Source: Erysipelotrichaceae bacterium
GTDB taxonomy: Bacteria > Bacillota_I > Bacilli_A > Erysipelotrichales > Erysipelotrichaceae
Length of the DNA: 7,616 bases
NCBI GenBank assembly: GCA_027449005.1
Contig: DAIDML010000254.1
Coordinates: forward strand, 1 to 7,616
Direction of reading: 5' to 3'
Part shown: piece by piece, positions 6,619 through 7,616 of the stretch
Layout: every line of letters begins with the position of its first letter
Numbering within the stretch: the stretch's first letter is position 1
Notes under the pieces: model-generated
Database searches by the model: none
What the model was told of the DNA's origin: nothing
What the model saw: only the letters and a program-made list of their open reading frames with translations
Program-made: the position numbers and the translations under genes

Positions 6619-7552
6619 ATCGATCCGAGAATAGGCGATATGCCAATTTTGAGAAACCCCACACCATAAGGAGTAAAGCCACTGAAATTGCGGCCGCATA
6701 GCCCATTTCATAACGTTGAAATCCATAGTCTTCAATATGGTTAATAATGAGTTGTCCTGCATATTGTGGGGTTGGATTTGAACCAGATAAGGCAACTCCA
6801 ATCCAACCACTGTTAAATGCGCCTACAATCGCCATAACGGCACCAAACAGCATTTGAGAATGCATGGATGGAATGGTAATATAGATTACTTCTTGAAATT
6901 TGTTCTTAATCCCATCGATGTAAGCTGCTTCATACAATTCTTCATTGGTGTTAATGATCCCCGCAAGCATTGCTAAGAAACCAATCCCCATTCCACTCCA
7001 TAAACCAACCACAATCATGATATTCATTAAGAAAGCTGGGTCTTGAAGAAACTGAATGGGTTTAGTGATCCAACCCCATTGAATGAGTAATGCGTTAATG
7101 TAACCTGCCTCATTTCCAGAAAACAATGTTCGCCATACAACCGCAATGAAGACTCCCCCAACCATGGAAGGAGTATAAATCGCTAAGGCTAAAATGGTAC
7201 GTGGTTTGACTTGAATTTGAGCAAGCATCCAAGCTAAGAAGAATGAAAGGAAATACCCTCCAGGACCCACAATAAGTGAATACTTGAAGGTGTTAGGTAA
7301 AACATACTTTAAGAAGATTTCATCTTGTGTTAATAAGGTAATGTAGTTTAGTAACCCTTGAAATTCAGGTAACTGAATGGAGTTGAAATACGTTAGTGAT
7401 AAACCAATCGCAAAAGCGACAGGAATAGCCACAAACAATGAAAACATCAATGCATAGGGAAGCAATAACCAAAAAATGGCTAACCATTCACCCAACGTGC
7501 CGTTTTCTTTCTTGCGAGCAAGTTGATTCATGAGTTGTCTTGCTTGGGTCAT
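6617..7552 (-). CDS. Sugar ABC transporter permease, CUT1 family, MalF/LplB-like
   Basis: First of the upstream permease pair. I start it at ATG 7552-7550 (MTQARQL, 311 residues): GAGAGG lies eight bases upstream and the preceding gene's stop is one base before the ATG. A GTG at 7585 is in frame but lies inside that upstream gene and lacks support. Spans are at about 24-52, 92-112, 119-140, 174-200, 231-254 and 285-304. The EAA loop is at 208-228 (E208, A209, A210, D213, G214, ending in ITIP). The second span and following loop ([19 protein letters not shown]) are typical of the MalF/LplB half. It pairs with the 289-residue permease that follows after 11 bases. The importer would also need an ATPase and a binding protein; neither is complete in this window. 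Confidence 0.93.
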   Translation of the reverse strand: MTQARQLMNQLARKKENGTLGEWLAIFWLLLPYALMFSLFVAIPVAFAIGLSLTYFNSIQLPEFQGLLNYITLLTQDEIFLKYVLPNTFKYSLIVGPGGYFLSFFLAWMLAQIQVKPRTILALAIYTPSMVGGVFIAVVWRTLFSGNEAGYINALLIQWGWITKPIQFLQDPAFLMNIMIVVGLWSGMGIGFLAMLAGIINTNEELYEAAYIDGIKNKFQEVIYITIPSMHSQMLFGAVMAIVGAFNSGWIGVALSGSNPTPQYAGQLIINHIEDYGFQRYEMGYAAAISVALLLMVWGFSKLAYRLFSDR

Positions 7553-7553
7553 G

Positions 7554-7616
7554 TTAGTTTCCTCTCGCTTTCTCAATTTGTTCACTAATCCAATTCACAT
7601 CGTACACTTTATACTC
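7554..7616 (-). CDS. C-terminal 20 residues of an upstream gene, possibly a solute-binding protein
   Basis: From the right edge the minus strand reads a clean frame ending in [20 protein letters not shown] and TAA at 7556-7554. The stop is one base before the ATG of the permease and the gene's final codons contain that permease's ribosome binding site, which is the typical operon layout. Gene order in CUT1 operons makes an extracellular solute-binding protein likely, but 20 residues cannot prove it. Nothing more can be said of its length or start. Confidence 0.65.
   Translation of the reverse strand, partial: EYKVYDVNWISEQIEKARGN
7561..7566 (-). promoter_or_regulatory. Ribosome binding site GAGAGG fixing the start at 7552
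   Basis: Purine-rich GAGAGG eight bases before ATG 7552-7550, within the last codons of the upstream gene. It favours the 311-residue permease over an extended GTG start at 7585. Confidence 0.7.

Noticed and set aside
6606..6662. N-terminal extension of the MalG-like permease to ATG 6662
   Set aside because: It would lie inside the upstream permease, and the strong AGGAGGGG site points to ATG 6605.
6691..6698. GC-rich octamer palindrome GCGGCCGC in an AT-rich background
   Set aside because: It falls within the coding sequence of a conserved permease span (the YAAAIS alanine run) and is explained by alanine codons.
6574..6810. Minus-strand open frame of 78 residues overlapping two permeases
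   Set aside because: It is an out-of-frame shadow of the upstream permease; both permease frames are fully supported by EAA loops and membrane spans.

Overview
The window is AT-rich bacterial DNA with strong Shine-Dalgarno sites (one reads AAGGAGGTGAT), tightly packed and overlapping genes, TGG as the tryptophan codon and no in-frame TGA. This suits a low-GC Gram-positive bacterium or a relative that keeps the standard bacterial code (Bacillota, or an Acholeplasma/Izemoplasma/Erysipelotrichia-like lineage). I cannot place it more exactly. The content is one sugar-uptake type operon. I see no RNA genes, mobile elements, CRISPR arrays, promoters or terminators.

The right part, read on the minus strand from 7616 down to about 1877, is orderly: the last 20 codons of an unknown gene; a CUT1-type ABC permease (7552-6617); its partner permease (6605-5736); a secreted/membrane protein with an NHL-type beta-propeller, TPR-like helices and a Yip1-like membrane domain (5726-3702); and the N-terminal 613 residues of a DUF5696-family protein (3715 to about 1876). 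Spacings are a few bases or overlaps, so this is one transcription unit.

The left part, about 77-1877, lies on the plus strand: the missing C-terminal end of a DUF5696 protein with no start codon (76-555), an LplB-type permease (555-1535), and the first third of an LplC-type permease (1539 to about 1877). Positions 1-76 are then a perfect reverse complement of 851-926, inside the LplB-type permease, and encode its residues 100-124 on the minus strand.

The simplest reading is that the native locus ran in one direction: (unknown gene)-permease-permease-NHL/TPR/Yip1-DUF5696-permease-permease. In this window an 1.8 kb piece has been flipped and part of it duplicated, through two inverted joints at about 76/77 and about 1870-1884. 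Each joint cuts a gene in mid-domain. A chimeric template or misassembly (for example from multiple displacement amplification) is at least as likely as a real rearrangement. The 653-, 133- and 131-residue open frames here should not be taken as natural proteins.

Once mentally repaired, the operon holds two permease pairs flanking a large extracytoplasmic DUF5696 protein and a membrane-anchored propeller protein. This is probably an uncharacterised glycan or oligosaccharide handling and import system. No ATPase and no complete substrate-binding protein lie in the window.
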